Notes under the pieces: model-generated | Databases searched by the model: none | What the model was told of the DNA's origin: nothing | Seen by the model: only the letters and a program-made list of their open reading frames with translations | Assembly (NCBI RefSeq): GCF_001908185.1 | Contig: NZ_LGHM01000047.1 | Coordinates: forward strand, 62,001-126,000 | DNA length: 64,000 nt | Direction of reading: 5' to 3' | Origin: Bradyrhizobium sp. AS23.2 | GTDB lineage: Bacteria > Pseudomonadota > Alphaproteobacteria > Rhizobiales > Xanthobacteraceae | Shown here: positions 54,866-62,754 of the stretch, in pieces | Position numbering within the stretch: position 1 is the first letter of the stretch | How the letters are laid out: every line of letters starts with the position of its first letter | Made by a program: the position numbers and the translations under genes

Positions 54866-54964
54866 TCACATGCCGTGGAAGAGCTTGATCTCCCACAGCA
54901 CAACGATGATAGCCGTGATCAACGTGATCGCAGCCAACGCACTTTCCAGGGAAGCGACTCTCAT
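54866..54964 (-). CDS. 32-residue single-span membrane peptide
   Basis: The minus strand reads MRVASLESALAAITLITA, then IIVVLWEIKLFHGM and stop: a 32-residue peptide with one transmembrane helix of about 20 residues, a short charged N terminus and an amphipathic C-terminal end. GGAG stands 6 bases before the ATG (54964). This is stronger evidence than for the plus-strand ORFs over the same bases. It follows no known family that I can name; small proteins of this kind often regulate larger membrane complexes. Confidence 0.55.
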   Translation of the reverse strand: MRVASLESALAAITLITAIIVVLWEIKLFHGM

Positions 54965-55103
54965 TTCAGTCTCCGCTTCCCAGCCCCGTTAGCGGTCTAG
55001 TTGATTCCCTGATTTGCCCGCAATTGCGCGGCCGTCGCGGGAGCGCACTCCGTTGGACGCTGTTGTCCGGCGGCCACAACGACACCGTAAAATCCCGGGG
55101 TGG

Positions 55104-56666
55104 TTACCCCACCATCCGGTCCCGCCCGCTCCAGAAGCTCGCGCGCAGCACCTTCTTGTCGACCTTGCCGACCCCGGTCATCGGCAATTGCTTGACGAAC
55201 TGGATCTGCTTGGGCGTATGGGCCGAGCCCTTTCGCGCCTTCACGAGATTGATCAGCTCGTCGGGGTCGGGTTGAGTTCCCTCGCGCGGCACGATGATCG
55301 CCGTGACCGCCTCGCCCCATTTCTCGTCGGGGATGCCGACGACCGCGACCATCGCGACATCCGCGTGCTGCGACAGCACGTCCTCGACCTCGCGCGGAAA
55401 GATGTTGAAGCCGCCGGAGACGATCATGTCCTTCTTGCGGTCGAGGATGAACATGTAGCCGCGTTCGTCCTTGCGCGCGATGTCGCCGGTGTGGACCCAG
55501 CCGTTCTTCAGTGTCTCGGCGGTGATATCAGGCCGCTTCCAGTATTCCGCCATGACATGCGGCGCGCGAACGCAGATCTCGCCGGCTTCGCCGGTCTTCA
55601 CTTCCTGGTCGTTGTCGTCGAGGATCTTGACCTCGCAGGCCGAGATCGGGAAGCCGCAGGACAGGAACAGCTCCGGCGTCTTGGGATCGTGATCCGCCTT
55701 GCGCAGCACCGAGATGGGATAGCATTCGGTCTGGCCATAGAGCTGCGAGAACACCGGGCCGATGCGCTCGATGCCTTCAATCAGCCGGCTCGGCGACATC
55801 GCGGAGGCGCCGTAGAGCACGAGCTCGAGCGAAGACAGGTCGGTCTTGCTCAGCGCGGGATGATCGAGCAGCACGTAGATCATGGTCGGCACGAACAGCG
55901 TGAAGTTGATGCGCTCGCGCTTGATCGTGGCCAGCACCGCCTCGGGATCGAAGCCTTTCAGCATGTGTACGGTGCCGCCGCGCATCAGGGTCGGCAGCAC
56001 TTTCGTGCCGGCGACGTGGCTGATCGGCGCGACCGTGAGATAGCGCGCGGCCTCCGGAATCTCGAAGTCGGCGAGGATCGCGCCGGCAGCTCCAGCGTTT
56101 TCCCGGTGGTAGCGCAGCGCGCCCTTGGATTTGCCGGTCGTGCCGCCGGTGTAGTTCAGCGTGGCGAGATCGTCAGGGCCGGCGAGGCACCGCGCGCTGG
56201 CGTGGCCTTCGATCTCGATCGCCTGCAGGAGGTCGACGCCATAGTCGGCCGGTCCCATGGTGAAGACCGCCTTGAGCCGGCCCGCCCTCGCGGCGAGCTC
56301 GCCGCCGCGATCGCGGAAGGCGGTTGCATCGACCACCAGTACCTCGGCTTCGGAATCCTCGAGCTGGAACAGCTGGTCTGCCTGCGATCCCAGAGGATGC
56401 AGCCAGGTGATGCAGAGCCGCGACAATTGCGCTGCAACGCCGGCGCACCAGGTGTCGGCACGGTTGGCGGTGAGGAAGGCGACGCGCGCGCCGGGCTGCA
56501 ATCCAAGCCGCATGAACACACCCTGGATGCGTCCGATCAGGTCGATGGTGCCCTGATAGCTCAGCGATCCGCCGGGCCACGCGAACGCGGTGCGGCCGGG
56601 ATAGCGCGACAGCGCCCGTAGCGTCTGCGCGCAAGCCGGAGACGTTGCGTGGAGCGGATCGGACAT
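55104..56666 (-). CDS. AMP-forming acyl-CoA ligase
   Basis: The 520-residue protein has NYTGGTTGKSKGALRYHREN, YGQTECYPISVLRK, GWVHTGDIARKDERGY and DRKKDMIVSGGFNIFPREVE, with GKVDKKVLR carrying the catalytic Lys. It activates a carboxylic acid to CoA; the sequence near the acyl pocket gives no clear substrate. GAGGAAAC precedes ATG 56666. It is divergent from the second nitronate-monooxygenase-like gene. Confidence 0.85.
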   Translation of the reverse strand: MSDPLHATSPACAQTLRALSRYPGRTAFAWPGGSLSYQGTIDLIGRIQGVFMRLGLQPGARVAFLTANRADTWCAGVAAQLSRLCITWLHPLGSQADQLFQLEDSEAEVLVVDATAFRDRGGELAARAGRLKAVFTMGPADYGVDLLQAIEIEGHASARCLAGPDDLATLNYTGGTTGKSKGALRYHRENAGAAGAILADFEIPEAARYLTVAPISHVAGTKVLPTLMRGGTVHMLKGFDPEAVLATIKRERINFTLFVPTMIYVLLDHPALSKTDLSSLELVLYGASAMSPSRLIEGIERIGPVFSQLYGQTECYPISVLRKADHDPKTPELFLSCGFPISACEVKILDDNDQEVKTGEAGEICVRAPHVMAEYWKRPDITAETLKNGWVHTGDIARKDERGYMFILDRKKDMIVSGGFNIFPREVEDVLSQHADVAMVAVVGIPDEKWGEAVTAIIVPREGTQPDPDELINLVKARKGSAHTPKQIQFVKQLPMTGVGKVDKKVLRASFWSGRDRMVG

Positions 56667-56791
56667 ATGTTTCCTCGTTGCTTTGTCATCGGCGTCTAGC
56701 GTGCCAATGTTTGTGCGCAACGCTAGCACAGAGCATGCGGGATGGAACGACAAAGCCCGCGCAGGGAGGCAAGAGTGACAGGGAGGCTTGG

Positions 56792-57757
56792 GTGACATCC
56801 GATCGACTGCAACACTTCCGCGATCGTCTCGCTTTGCCCTTGATCGCGGCGCCGATGTTCCTGGTGTCGGGCGTCGAGCTCATGGTTGCGGCCTGCCGCA
56901 ACGGCGTGATCGGCAGCTTCCCCACCGCCAATTGCCGCAGCACGGAACAACTGCATGCGTGGCTCACCGAGATCGAAACGCGGCTGCGGCAGCACGAAGA
57001 TCAAGCCGGCCGTAAGGCAGCGCAGCTCTGCCCGAACCTGATCGTGCACCGCTCCAATGCGCGGCTGGAGCAAGATCTCGCCGTGCTGCTGCGGCACAGA
57101 CCGGAGATCGTGATCACCTCGGTCGGCTCGCCCGCGCCTGTGCTCAAGCCGCTGCACGATGCCGGCGCGCTGGTGCTGGCGGACGTTGCCTCGATCCGCC
57201 ACGCCGAGCGCGCGGTGGAAGCAGGTGCCGACGGGCTCGTACTGCTCACCGCGGGTGCCGGCGGCCAGACCGGCTGGCTCAACCCGTTCGCCTTCGTCCG
57301 CGCGGTGCGCGCGTTCTACGATGGCATCATCGTGCTCGCGGGCGGCATCAGCGACGGTCGCGCGCTGCTTGCCGCCGAAGTGCTTGGCTGCGATCTCGCC
57401 TATATGGGTACGAAGTTCATCGCCACGCGCGAGAGCATGGCTGACGAGCGCCACAAGCGGATGCTGGTCGACAGCAGCGCCGACGACATTTTGCTTACCA
57501 CGGCGTTCACGGGCTTGCAGACCAGCATGCTGAGGCCGTCGATCGTCGCTGCCGGTCTCGATCCCGACGACCTGCCGGCGCGCGGCGCGATCGACATCGC
57601 CAAGGACATCGACGTCACCGTACGTGAGAACCGCCCTAAGCGCTGGCGCGATATCTGGAGCGGCGGGCACTCGACGTCGGGGGTGACGGACGTGCCTGCC
57701 GTAGACGATCTCGTCGCGCGGACGCAGGCGGAATATCGTGAGGCCGGTGGGCGGTAG
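56792..57757 (+). CDS. Nitronate monooxygenase-like flavin enzyme (paralog 2)
   Basis: The 321-residue protein resembles the 52665 gene along its length: LIAAPMFLVSGVELMVAACR, LTAGAGGQTGWLNPFAFVRA (Gln-Thr where paralog 1 has His-Ala) and VLAGGISDGRALLAAEVLGC. The loss of the His makes a change in chemistry likely. GTG at 56792 follows GGGAGG by 5 bases; the longer frame overlaps the divergent ligase start and is not used. Confidence 0.8.
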   Translation: MTSDRLQHFRDRLALPLIAAPMFLVSGVELMVAACRNGVIGSFPTANCRSTEQLHAWLTEIETRLRQHEDQAGRKAAQLCPNLIVHRSNARLEQDLAVLLRHRPEIVITSVGSPAPVLKPLHDAGALVLADVASIRHAERAVEAGADGLVLLTAGAGGQTGWLNPFAFVRAVRAFYDGIIVLAGGISDGRALLAAEVLGCDLAYMGTKFIATRESMADERHKRMLVDSSADDILLTTAFTGLQTSMLRPSIVAAGLDPDDLPARGAIDIAKDIDVTVRENRPKRWRDIWSGGHSTSGVTDVPAVDDLVARTQAEYREAGGR

Positions 57758-57760
57758 GTT

Positions 57761-57906
57761 CTTCGCCTCTCCCCGCCTGCGGGGAGAGGCCGACGTGCGG
57801 AACGCGCGGCGGGTGAGGGGGCCTCCGCGAGTCGAACTGTTGTTGTGATTGCCGAGACAGCCCCTCACCCCGCCCTCTCCCCGTAAGAACGGGGAGAGGG
57901 AGAGGA
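57761..57906. repeat. Palindromic repeat, family D copy 3
   Basis: Begins CTTCGCCTCTCCCCGCCTGC, with GCGGGTGAGGGGGCC and GCCCCTCACCCCGCCC, and ends GAACGGGGAGAGGGA. It fills half of the 274-base gap after paralog 2. Confidence 0.7.
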
Positions 57907-58031
57907 GGCGCCGTCATCCCGATCACAGTTAATTCCGCACTCCTGCGGTCCCCCGCACTTAACGGCGGATTAACCAACGCCCGCCAAGAATCCCCCTCGA
58001 GGCCGCCAATCAGGACAGAGAGGGACAGGCG

Positions 58032-58281
58032 ATGGACTTCCATTTTCTCAACACCAAGACGGCGGCATCGCTGGACGAAATCCGCGTCCGCGTCGCCCAT
58101 GCGCTGGCCCGTCATCCGCTGTGCCGCAACGTCCGCTTCGACATCGTCAGCGTCCCCCCGCACTCGCCGGGGCGGCAACTGGACGGTGACGCTGCAATCG
58201 GTCGAGCCGCGTGCGGTCTGGGAGGCCTCCGAGATCGTCGCCGACATTCAGGATGCCTATGATCTGGCGCTAGCCGCCTGA
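58032..58281 (+). CDS. Small hypothetical protein with apparent +1 frameshift
   Basis: The frame from 58032 reads MDFHFLNTKTAASLDEIRVR and runs well to FDIVSVP, then turns Arg/Gly-rich. The next frame continues with RTRRGGNWTVTLQSVEPRAV and WEASEIVADIQDAYDLALA to 58281. Deleting one C in the six-C run 58154-58159 gives a plausible 82-residue soluble protein. I do not recognise the family. Confidence 0.6.
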
Positions 58282-58383
58282 TTCCGTTGAAATTTCCGGA
58301 CGATGTCGCCGCAGCCCGCGCGATTGCCGCCGCAACGGCCCGGTTAAGCCTTATTTACCGCCCAGTTTCCGGGCAGTGATCAC

Positions 58384-59118
58384 GTGGACTTGAAGTCGGA
58401 CGCGGAGAGACGTTTGTCCAGAGCCATCACCATCATCGTTCTGACCTGCTTCCTCGTCCTTGGCGCCGCCACCACCGCCATCCTCGGCCGCGACAGCGTG
58501 CCCAGCGTCAGCGCCGAGATGATCACGCAGGCCCCGCCGAAGCCGCTCGCGACCAACCGCGCCGCCAAGGCCGACCGTCTGGTTCCGGCGTTAGCGTTGG
58601 CCTCGGCGGCGATCGAGCCGGCGCAGGTGCCCGCCGACAAGCTTGCGCAGGCGCCGGACTTGACCGAGCCGCTGCGCCAGGCCTTTGCCGCCGCGACGCC
58701 CGCCGATCTTCCGATGAAAGCAAGTGCGTCTGAGGCGCCCGCTGCTGCAGAGGTTCCCGCCGTCGAAGTCCCGGCCAAGCCGAAGGTCGTCGCGAAGCCG
58801 CAGCCGCAGAAGTCCTATTCGCTGCTATCCGACGCACAGATCTCGGGCATCAGGGATCGCCTGAAGCTGTCGTCGTCGCAGGAATATTACTGGCCCTCGG
58901 TCGAGACCGCGCTGCGCAATGTTGTCCGCAAGATCTCGGCAAACAAGCTCTCCAATCCGAACGCGCCGGGCGTGCCGATCGATCCGAATTGCGACGAGGT
59001 CCAGCAGTTGAAGTCGGCCGCGATGCCGCTGCTGTTCCAGCTGCGTGACGACCAGAAAGAGGAAGTGCGCAAGCTCGCCCGCATCATCGGGTTGGAGAAG
59101 GTCGCGCAGCAGATCTGA
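58384..59118 (+). CDS. Membrane-anchored hypothetical protein
   Basis: The 244-residue protein has one N-terminal membrane helix (AITIIVLTCFLVLGAATTAI), a Pro/Ala/Lys linker (about 50-145) and a C-terminal helical domain: SLLSDAQISGIRDRLKLSSS, YYWPSVETALRNVVRKIS, and LLFQLRDDQKEEVRKLARII. The helical part recalls Spy/LTXXQ-like periplasmic domains but lacks the exact motif. It is likely inner-membrane anchored with its domain outside. The start is GTG. Confidence 0.65.
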   Translation: MDLKSDAERRLSRAITIIVLTCFLVLGAATTAILGRDSVPSVSAEMITQAPPKPLATNRAAKADRLVPALALASAAIEPAQVPADKLAQAPDLTEPLRQAFAAATPADLPMKASASEAPAAAEVPAVEVPAKPKVVAKPQPQKSYSLLSDAQISGIRDRLKLSSSQEYYWPSVETALRNVVRKISANKLSNPNAPGVPIDPNCDEVQQLKSAAMPLLFQLRDDQKEEVRKLARIIGLEKVAQQI

Positions 59119-59207
59119 CCCGCGGTTCCTTTCCGCGACTCCCCGCTCCACATCGGGAACATCCGCCAATCCCCAGGCGTTGCCCGCTCCAAACAGGGAG
59201 CGGACCG

Positions 59208-59861
59208 ATGCACGCCTCGACAGCCTATTTCGTCGGTGCCGGAACAATCGTCGCCGCCATCGCCACGGGTCTCGGCGGCGGCATCGTCGCCGGCAATATC
59301 ATGAATCCGAGCGCGCCCAAGCAGGGCCTGCATACCAGCAAGATCGAGTGGCGCGCTGACGCCGCCGCGCCAGCCACGACGAATGCGCCGTCCGAGCGCG
59401 TGCAATATCTCACCGGCTCGCAAGTCTTTGGCGCGATGATCGCCGCGCCCGCCCAGGCACAGGGCGAAGCAACGCCTGAGGCAAAGCCCGATCAGCAGAC
59501 CACTCAGGCTAGCGCTGAACCATCAGCGCCGCAGCCTTCGCAAGCGGCCGCGGTCGAGCCGCCCAAGCCGGCCGAGCGGCAGGCTTCGACGGAGCCGCCT
59601 TCTTCGTCCGACAATGCCTATGCCAAGGCCGGGGATCCTGACGTGAAGCGTGCAGCGTCCGAACGGCGCCGGGCGCAGCGCCGCGAGCGCTGGGCCGAGC
59701 GTCACCGTTACGATTCCCGCGAGCAACGCTGGATGCGCGATGGCACAGATTGGGATGACGTTGCGCGCAACATCCGCGAAGATTCCGATTCGCGGTATGT
59801 CGCCAGCCGTCCGCGCGGCGGCTTCCCGCGGATGATGCTGTTTGGTTCCGACAACAACTAG
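59208..59861 (+). CDS. Membrane-anchored low-complexity protein
   Basis: The 217-residue protein begins with a hydrophobic Gly/Ala segment (AYFVGAGTIVAAIATGLGGG), then ERVQYLTGSQVFG, a Pro/Ala/Gln region and a basic Arg-rich C terminus (ASERRRAQRRERWAERHRY). The layout suggests one membrane anchor and a disordered periplasmic part. It lies 89 bases after the preceding anchored protein on the same strand. No family recognised. Confidence 0.6.
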   Translation: MHASTAYFVGAGTIVAAIATGLGGGIVAGNIMNPSAPKQGLHTSKIEWRADAAAPATTNAPSERVQYLTGSQVFGAMIAAPAQAQGEATPEAKPDQQTTQASAEPSAPQPSQAAAVEPPKPAERQASTEPPSSSDNAYAKAGDPDVKRAASERRRAQRRERWAERHRYDSREQRWMRDGTDWDDVARNIREDSDSRYVASRPRGGFPRMMLFGSDNN

Positions 59862-60040
59862 CGTGCCGGCGCGCTCAGCTGCGCAAGTGTGCCGCCGAGC
59901 GCGCGACCTTCTCCCAAGAGGACATCGACCGCCGTGCGACTCCGCGACCTTGCGACAGGCGTCGGAGAGCTTCGTCGGCAGGGCGGTGGCGGCGAGCAGC
60001 AGCGCGGCATGGGGGGAAGTGAGGGTTGGCTTGTCGTGGG
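59860..60040 (-). pseudogene. Decayed ORF
   Basis: On the minus strand a coding-like stretch TSPHAALLLAATALPTKLSD, ACRKVAESHGG continues in another frame as VLLGEGRALGGTLAQLSAPA and stops at the end of the plus-strand gene. No start codon fits. A six-G run lies at 60011-60016. It looks like the eroded end of a helical protein. Confidence 0.3.
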
Positions 60041-60045
60041 GTGCG

Positions 60046-60297
60046 TTACAAAACGTCTACCCTCGGCGGCGGATAGCGCCGCGCCAGCACCGACAGCGGC
60101 AGGCGCCGTTCGTCCTCCGGCAGCTCCAGAAAAGCCAGCACCAGCGGCCGCTTCCAGTCACCGACGCCGAAATCCATGGCCATCCATTTCTGCGGCTCGG
60201 GGCCTTCGAGGCCCCGGACCCAGACAAAATAGCGGGGGAGGTCGTCGGCGTCCGCTTCCGTCGTGTGTCTCCTGGCCATCAAGGCTGCTCGCTGCAT
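60046..60297 (-). CDS. Small hypothetical protein
   Basis: The 83-residue frame reads RHTTEADADDLPRYFVWVRG, LEGPEPQKWMAMDFGVGDWK and RRLPLSVLARRYPPPRVDVL. It has a mixed, soluble composition. Two ATGs (60297, 60279) are possible. The function is unknown. Confidence 0.55.
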   Translation of the reverse strand: MQRAALMARRHTTEADADDLPRYFVWVRGLEGPEPQKWMAMDFGVGDWKRPLVLAFLELPEDERRLPLSVLARRYPPPRVDVL

Positions 60298-60430
60298 CGA
60301 TACGCGTTATTGCAGGATATAAGTGCCGGCCCGGTGAAGTCGAACGCCTTGACGGTGGTCCGTGCCGGCCAGCGCGCGACACTCTACCGGCGCGGTGTAT
60401 CCGGTTCAGCCACATGGCGGCGCCTCCGCA

Positions 60431-60733
60431 TCACTGCCAGAGCTCGCTCCCCGCCACGCGATTGATATCGGCGAGCCGGCGATTTGCATCACCCTTGAAG
60501 TCGATGCTCTCAACCAGCGTCAGCAGGCGGTGATAGGCGCCGTCGGCAATTTCGACCGGCAGCGGGGCCTCGTCGAAGGCCTCGACATAGCCGTCGACGA
60601 GACCGCTCAACAGGCGGCACAGGCCGCGCTGGGCGGGATCGTCCCGGCCGAGCGTCTCGAGCTTTTGCTGAAAGATCCGGAAGGTCCGCAAACCGTGGTG
60701 CTGTTCGGAAAGCCACGTGTGCAGGTCGTTCAT
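60431..60733 (-). CDS. Small cytoplasmic helical protein
   Basis: The 100-residue protein (MNDLHTWLSEQHHGLRTFRI, FQQKLETLGRDDPAQRGLCR, LLSGLVDGYVEAFDEAPLPV) is all-helical, acidic and soluble. GAGG stands before ATG 60733. No known family. Confidence 0.65.
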   Translation of the reverse strand: MNDLHTWLSEQHHGLRTFRIFQQKLETLGRDDPAQRGLCRLLSGLVDGYVEAFDEAPLPVEIADGAYHRLLTLVESIDFKGDANRRLADINRVAGSELWQ

Positions 60734-60852
60734 GTGAGCCTCTTCGGTGAGTGAAGAAGCTAAGGGCTTATACAGTGCGGATGTGACGATTGCTAGGGAG
60801 GGGGACGGAGCATCATTGAACCAGTCCGCCTTCGCCAAGGCTTCGGCGGGAC

Positions 60853-60923
60853 AGCCTTCGCTGCTTCGCATCGATAGAATTGCGCCTGGCTTGCCCAGCC
60901 GTAGCTGCGAAGCAGCGAAGGCT
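60853..60923. repeat. Perfect 18-bp inverted repeat, AGCCTTCGCTGCTTCGCA
   Basis: AGCCTTCGCTGCTTCGCA (60853-60870) pairs with TGCGAAGCAGCGAAGGCT (60906-60923), with CTGGCTTGCCCAGCC inside. It forms a strong hairpin of interspersed-element type. Confidence 0.7.
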
Positions 60924-60955
60924 GGTGCCCCTGGCCGGCAATCACCTAATACCAT

Positions 60956-61370
60956 AACCGATTGAAGATAGAATCATTTTCATCTTCGTGTTTGGACAAT
61001 ACCAACAGGAATACCAACAAACTGACGCGCCTATTAGGTAACGAAAAATAATTCGCGGCCTCCCTGGCAGCGAGCATGCACCATGCCGCTTCGGCCTGCG
61101 CGCTCGCTTTGACCGGAATCGAACCCAGGCTGGAAGCACCGCGCGATCGCTCCAGTTCGTCCGATTTGTACGCAAAAGCACGCGGCAGTTAGCGGCCGCG
61201 TCGCACTCGCATAATTAGGATCTGACTCTGTGCAATTATCGACCGACTAGACAGGCGGCCCGATCCCGTCGTCTTTGATTGAAAGTGCAGCATGCCCCGA
61301 CCAAGGCTACGGGACTTGCGAGACTGGTCCCGACGGCGCGCGTGTCGCAAGCGAATAGCTACTGGGACCT
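60956..61370. other. Gene-free, AT-richer stretch
   Basis: No supported ORF is found over about 415 bases. GC drops visibly from 60940 to 61060. The T-arm-like ACCGGAATCGAACCC at about 61113-61127 does not belong to a foldable tRNA. ORFs across it are short and Arg-rich. Confidence 0.35.
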
Positions 61371-61892
61371 TCAAGTTCCTTCTAGTAGGCGATCGGCTTG
61401 CGACTCGTCGTTGAGGAGCGTCTTCAGGGGCAAGGCGCGCTTCACGATCGGCGACTTGAGAACGATGTAGGAAAAATACTTTTCAATTCCGATGTTGCGT
61501 TCGAGCAGATTTTCCATACGCTCTTGATAGTGCGAGATGCTGCGACAGACAAACCTCAGAAGATAGTCGTAGCCGCCGCTGACGAGATGACATTCCATTA
61601 GCTCGTTGACATTGCGCATGTTAGCCTCGAACTTCACGAAATCCTCTTTGCGATGATCGACAAGCGTGATTTCGGTGAAGACCGTGATGCTTTCGGTTAG
61701 TTTAGACAAATTGATCTGGGCGCCGAAACCCGTGATGTAGCCGGCGGCTTCGAGCCGTTTCACGCGCTGCAAGCAAGGGCTTGCGGAAAGGCCGACGGCT
61801 TCCGCGAGATTGGCGTTCGTCATCCGGCCGTCCTTCTGCAATTGGACGAGGATGTTCAGATCGATACGATCGAGCTTCGAAGCACCGTTCAA
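61371..61892 (-). CDS. Lrp/AsnC-family transcriptional regulator
   Basis: The 173-residue protein has an N-terminal helix-turn-helix (LDRIDLNILVQLQKDGRMTN, ANLAEAVGLSASPCLQRVKR, LEAAGYITG) and a RAM-type ligand domain with HLVSGGYDYLLRFVCRS. It would form dimers or octamers and respond to an amino acid. TTG at 61892 is preferred because GGAGG lies 7 bases upstream; an ATG at 61973 would add 27 poorly structured residues. The nearby aminotransferase gene makes control of amino-acid catabolism plausible. Confidence 0.85.
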   Translation of the reverse strand: MNGASKLDRIDLNILVQLQKDGRMTNANLAEAVGLSASPCLQRVKRLEAAGYITGFGAQINLSKLTESITVFTEITLVDHRKEDFVKFEANMRNVNELMECHLVSGGYDYLLRFVCRSISHYQERMENLLERNIGIEKYFSYIVLKSPIVKRALPLKTLLNDESQADRLLEGT

Positions 61893-62189
61893 TGGATCGC
61901 CTCCAGACCGGCGACCGATTTGCGGTATGGCCGGACACCCGGCAGCATTTCCCGGACGAAGCCTCAAGTCCATAGGCGATCGGACGTTTCGTCTCGTTCA
62001 AGATGCCGGAGCACGTATAACTATCGCGGGAGGTCGCACTTTGAGAGAGGACTCGGACACTTAAGTGTCCGACGCCGGCGAAGTCCCAGCGCGGCGGCGG
62101 TAGAATCTCCTTGAGTTTCCGTCGTCGTCTTGACGGTCACCTCTGGATAAGCCAACCGGACCCCCGGGATCGATCGGAAGGTACTGACG

Positions 62190-62669
62190 ATGTCTCGACG
62201 AGCGCTTGAGCTCTTCTCGGAAGCAGCAGATCACGTGCGGTCCGATTTCGGTCCGGAAAAGGCATGCAGGTTGGTCGAGAGCGCCCTGAGCGATCTCATT
62301 GGCTTCAGACTTTTGACTATTCTGCGAGTGGAGGGCACGTTGGTGCGTCGAATGCACTCTAGCGATCCGGCCGGTTACTCCGTCGGAGGTACAAAGGACA
62401 TCACAGCGGATGCGTGGTTAAGGGCCATGCTCGATGCCGGTCGTCCCGTCGTCAGCGAAACATCCGAACAGGTGCGGGAGCGCTTTCCTGACCATGACGC
62501 AATATTTTCGCTGGGCTGCGGCGCGGTGCTGAACGTTCCTGTAGTGAGCGCGGGGAAAACGCTAGGTAGTCTCAACCTTCTCCACGAAGCGGGTCAATAC
62601 AGTTGGGAACACGCTTTGGTCGCTCGTCCATTTGCGATGCTTCTGGCGTTGGCTTGGACCGCAAGGTAG
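62190..62669 (+). CDS. GAF-domain protein
   Basis: The 159-residue protein is nearly one GAF domain: ALSDLIGFRLLTILRVEG, ITADAWLRAMLDAGRPVVSE and GCGAVLNVPVVSAGKTLGSL. It lacks an output domain. GGAAGG lies just before the ATG. It may bind a small molecule and signal to a partner. It lies between the Lrp-type regulator and the convergent aminotransferase gene. Confidence 0.75.
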   Translation: MSRRALELFSEAADHVRSDFGPEKACRLVESALSDLIGFRLLTILRVEGTLVRRMHSSDPAGYSVGGTKDITADAWLRAMLDAGRPVVSETSEQVRERFPDHDAIFSLGCGAVLNVPVVSAGKTLGSLNLLHEAGQYSWEHALVARPFAMLLALAWTAR

Positions 62670-62754
62670 CGGAAGGCGGACGAGCCTCCGAGCCCGGCCC
62701 CGTGGTATGGCGAGAGCCGGACGCCTGCGCATCCGGCCCTCACATCCGGGCGAC

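Noticed and set aside
54997..55320. Minus-strand 107-residue frame at the end of the acyl-CoA ligase gene
   Set aside because: Most of it overlaps the ligase in another frame; only about 35 residues beyond it are free and show no motif or start site.
61090..61200. tRNA-like T-arm (reverse strand GGGTTCGATTCCGGT)
   Set aside because: The flanking stems do not pair and no anticodon or D arm can be drawn.
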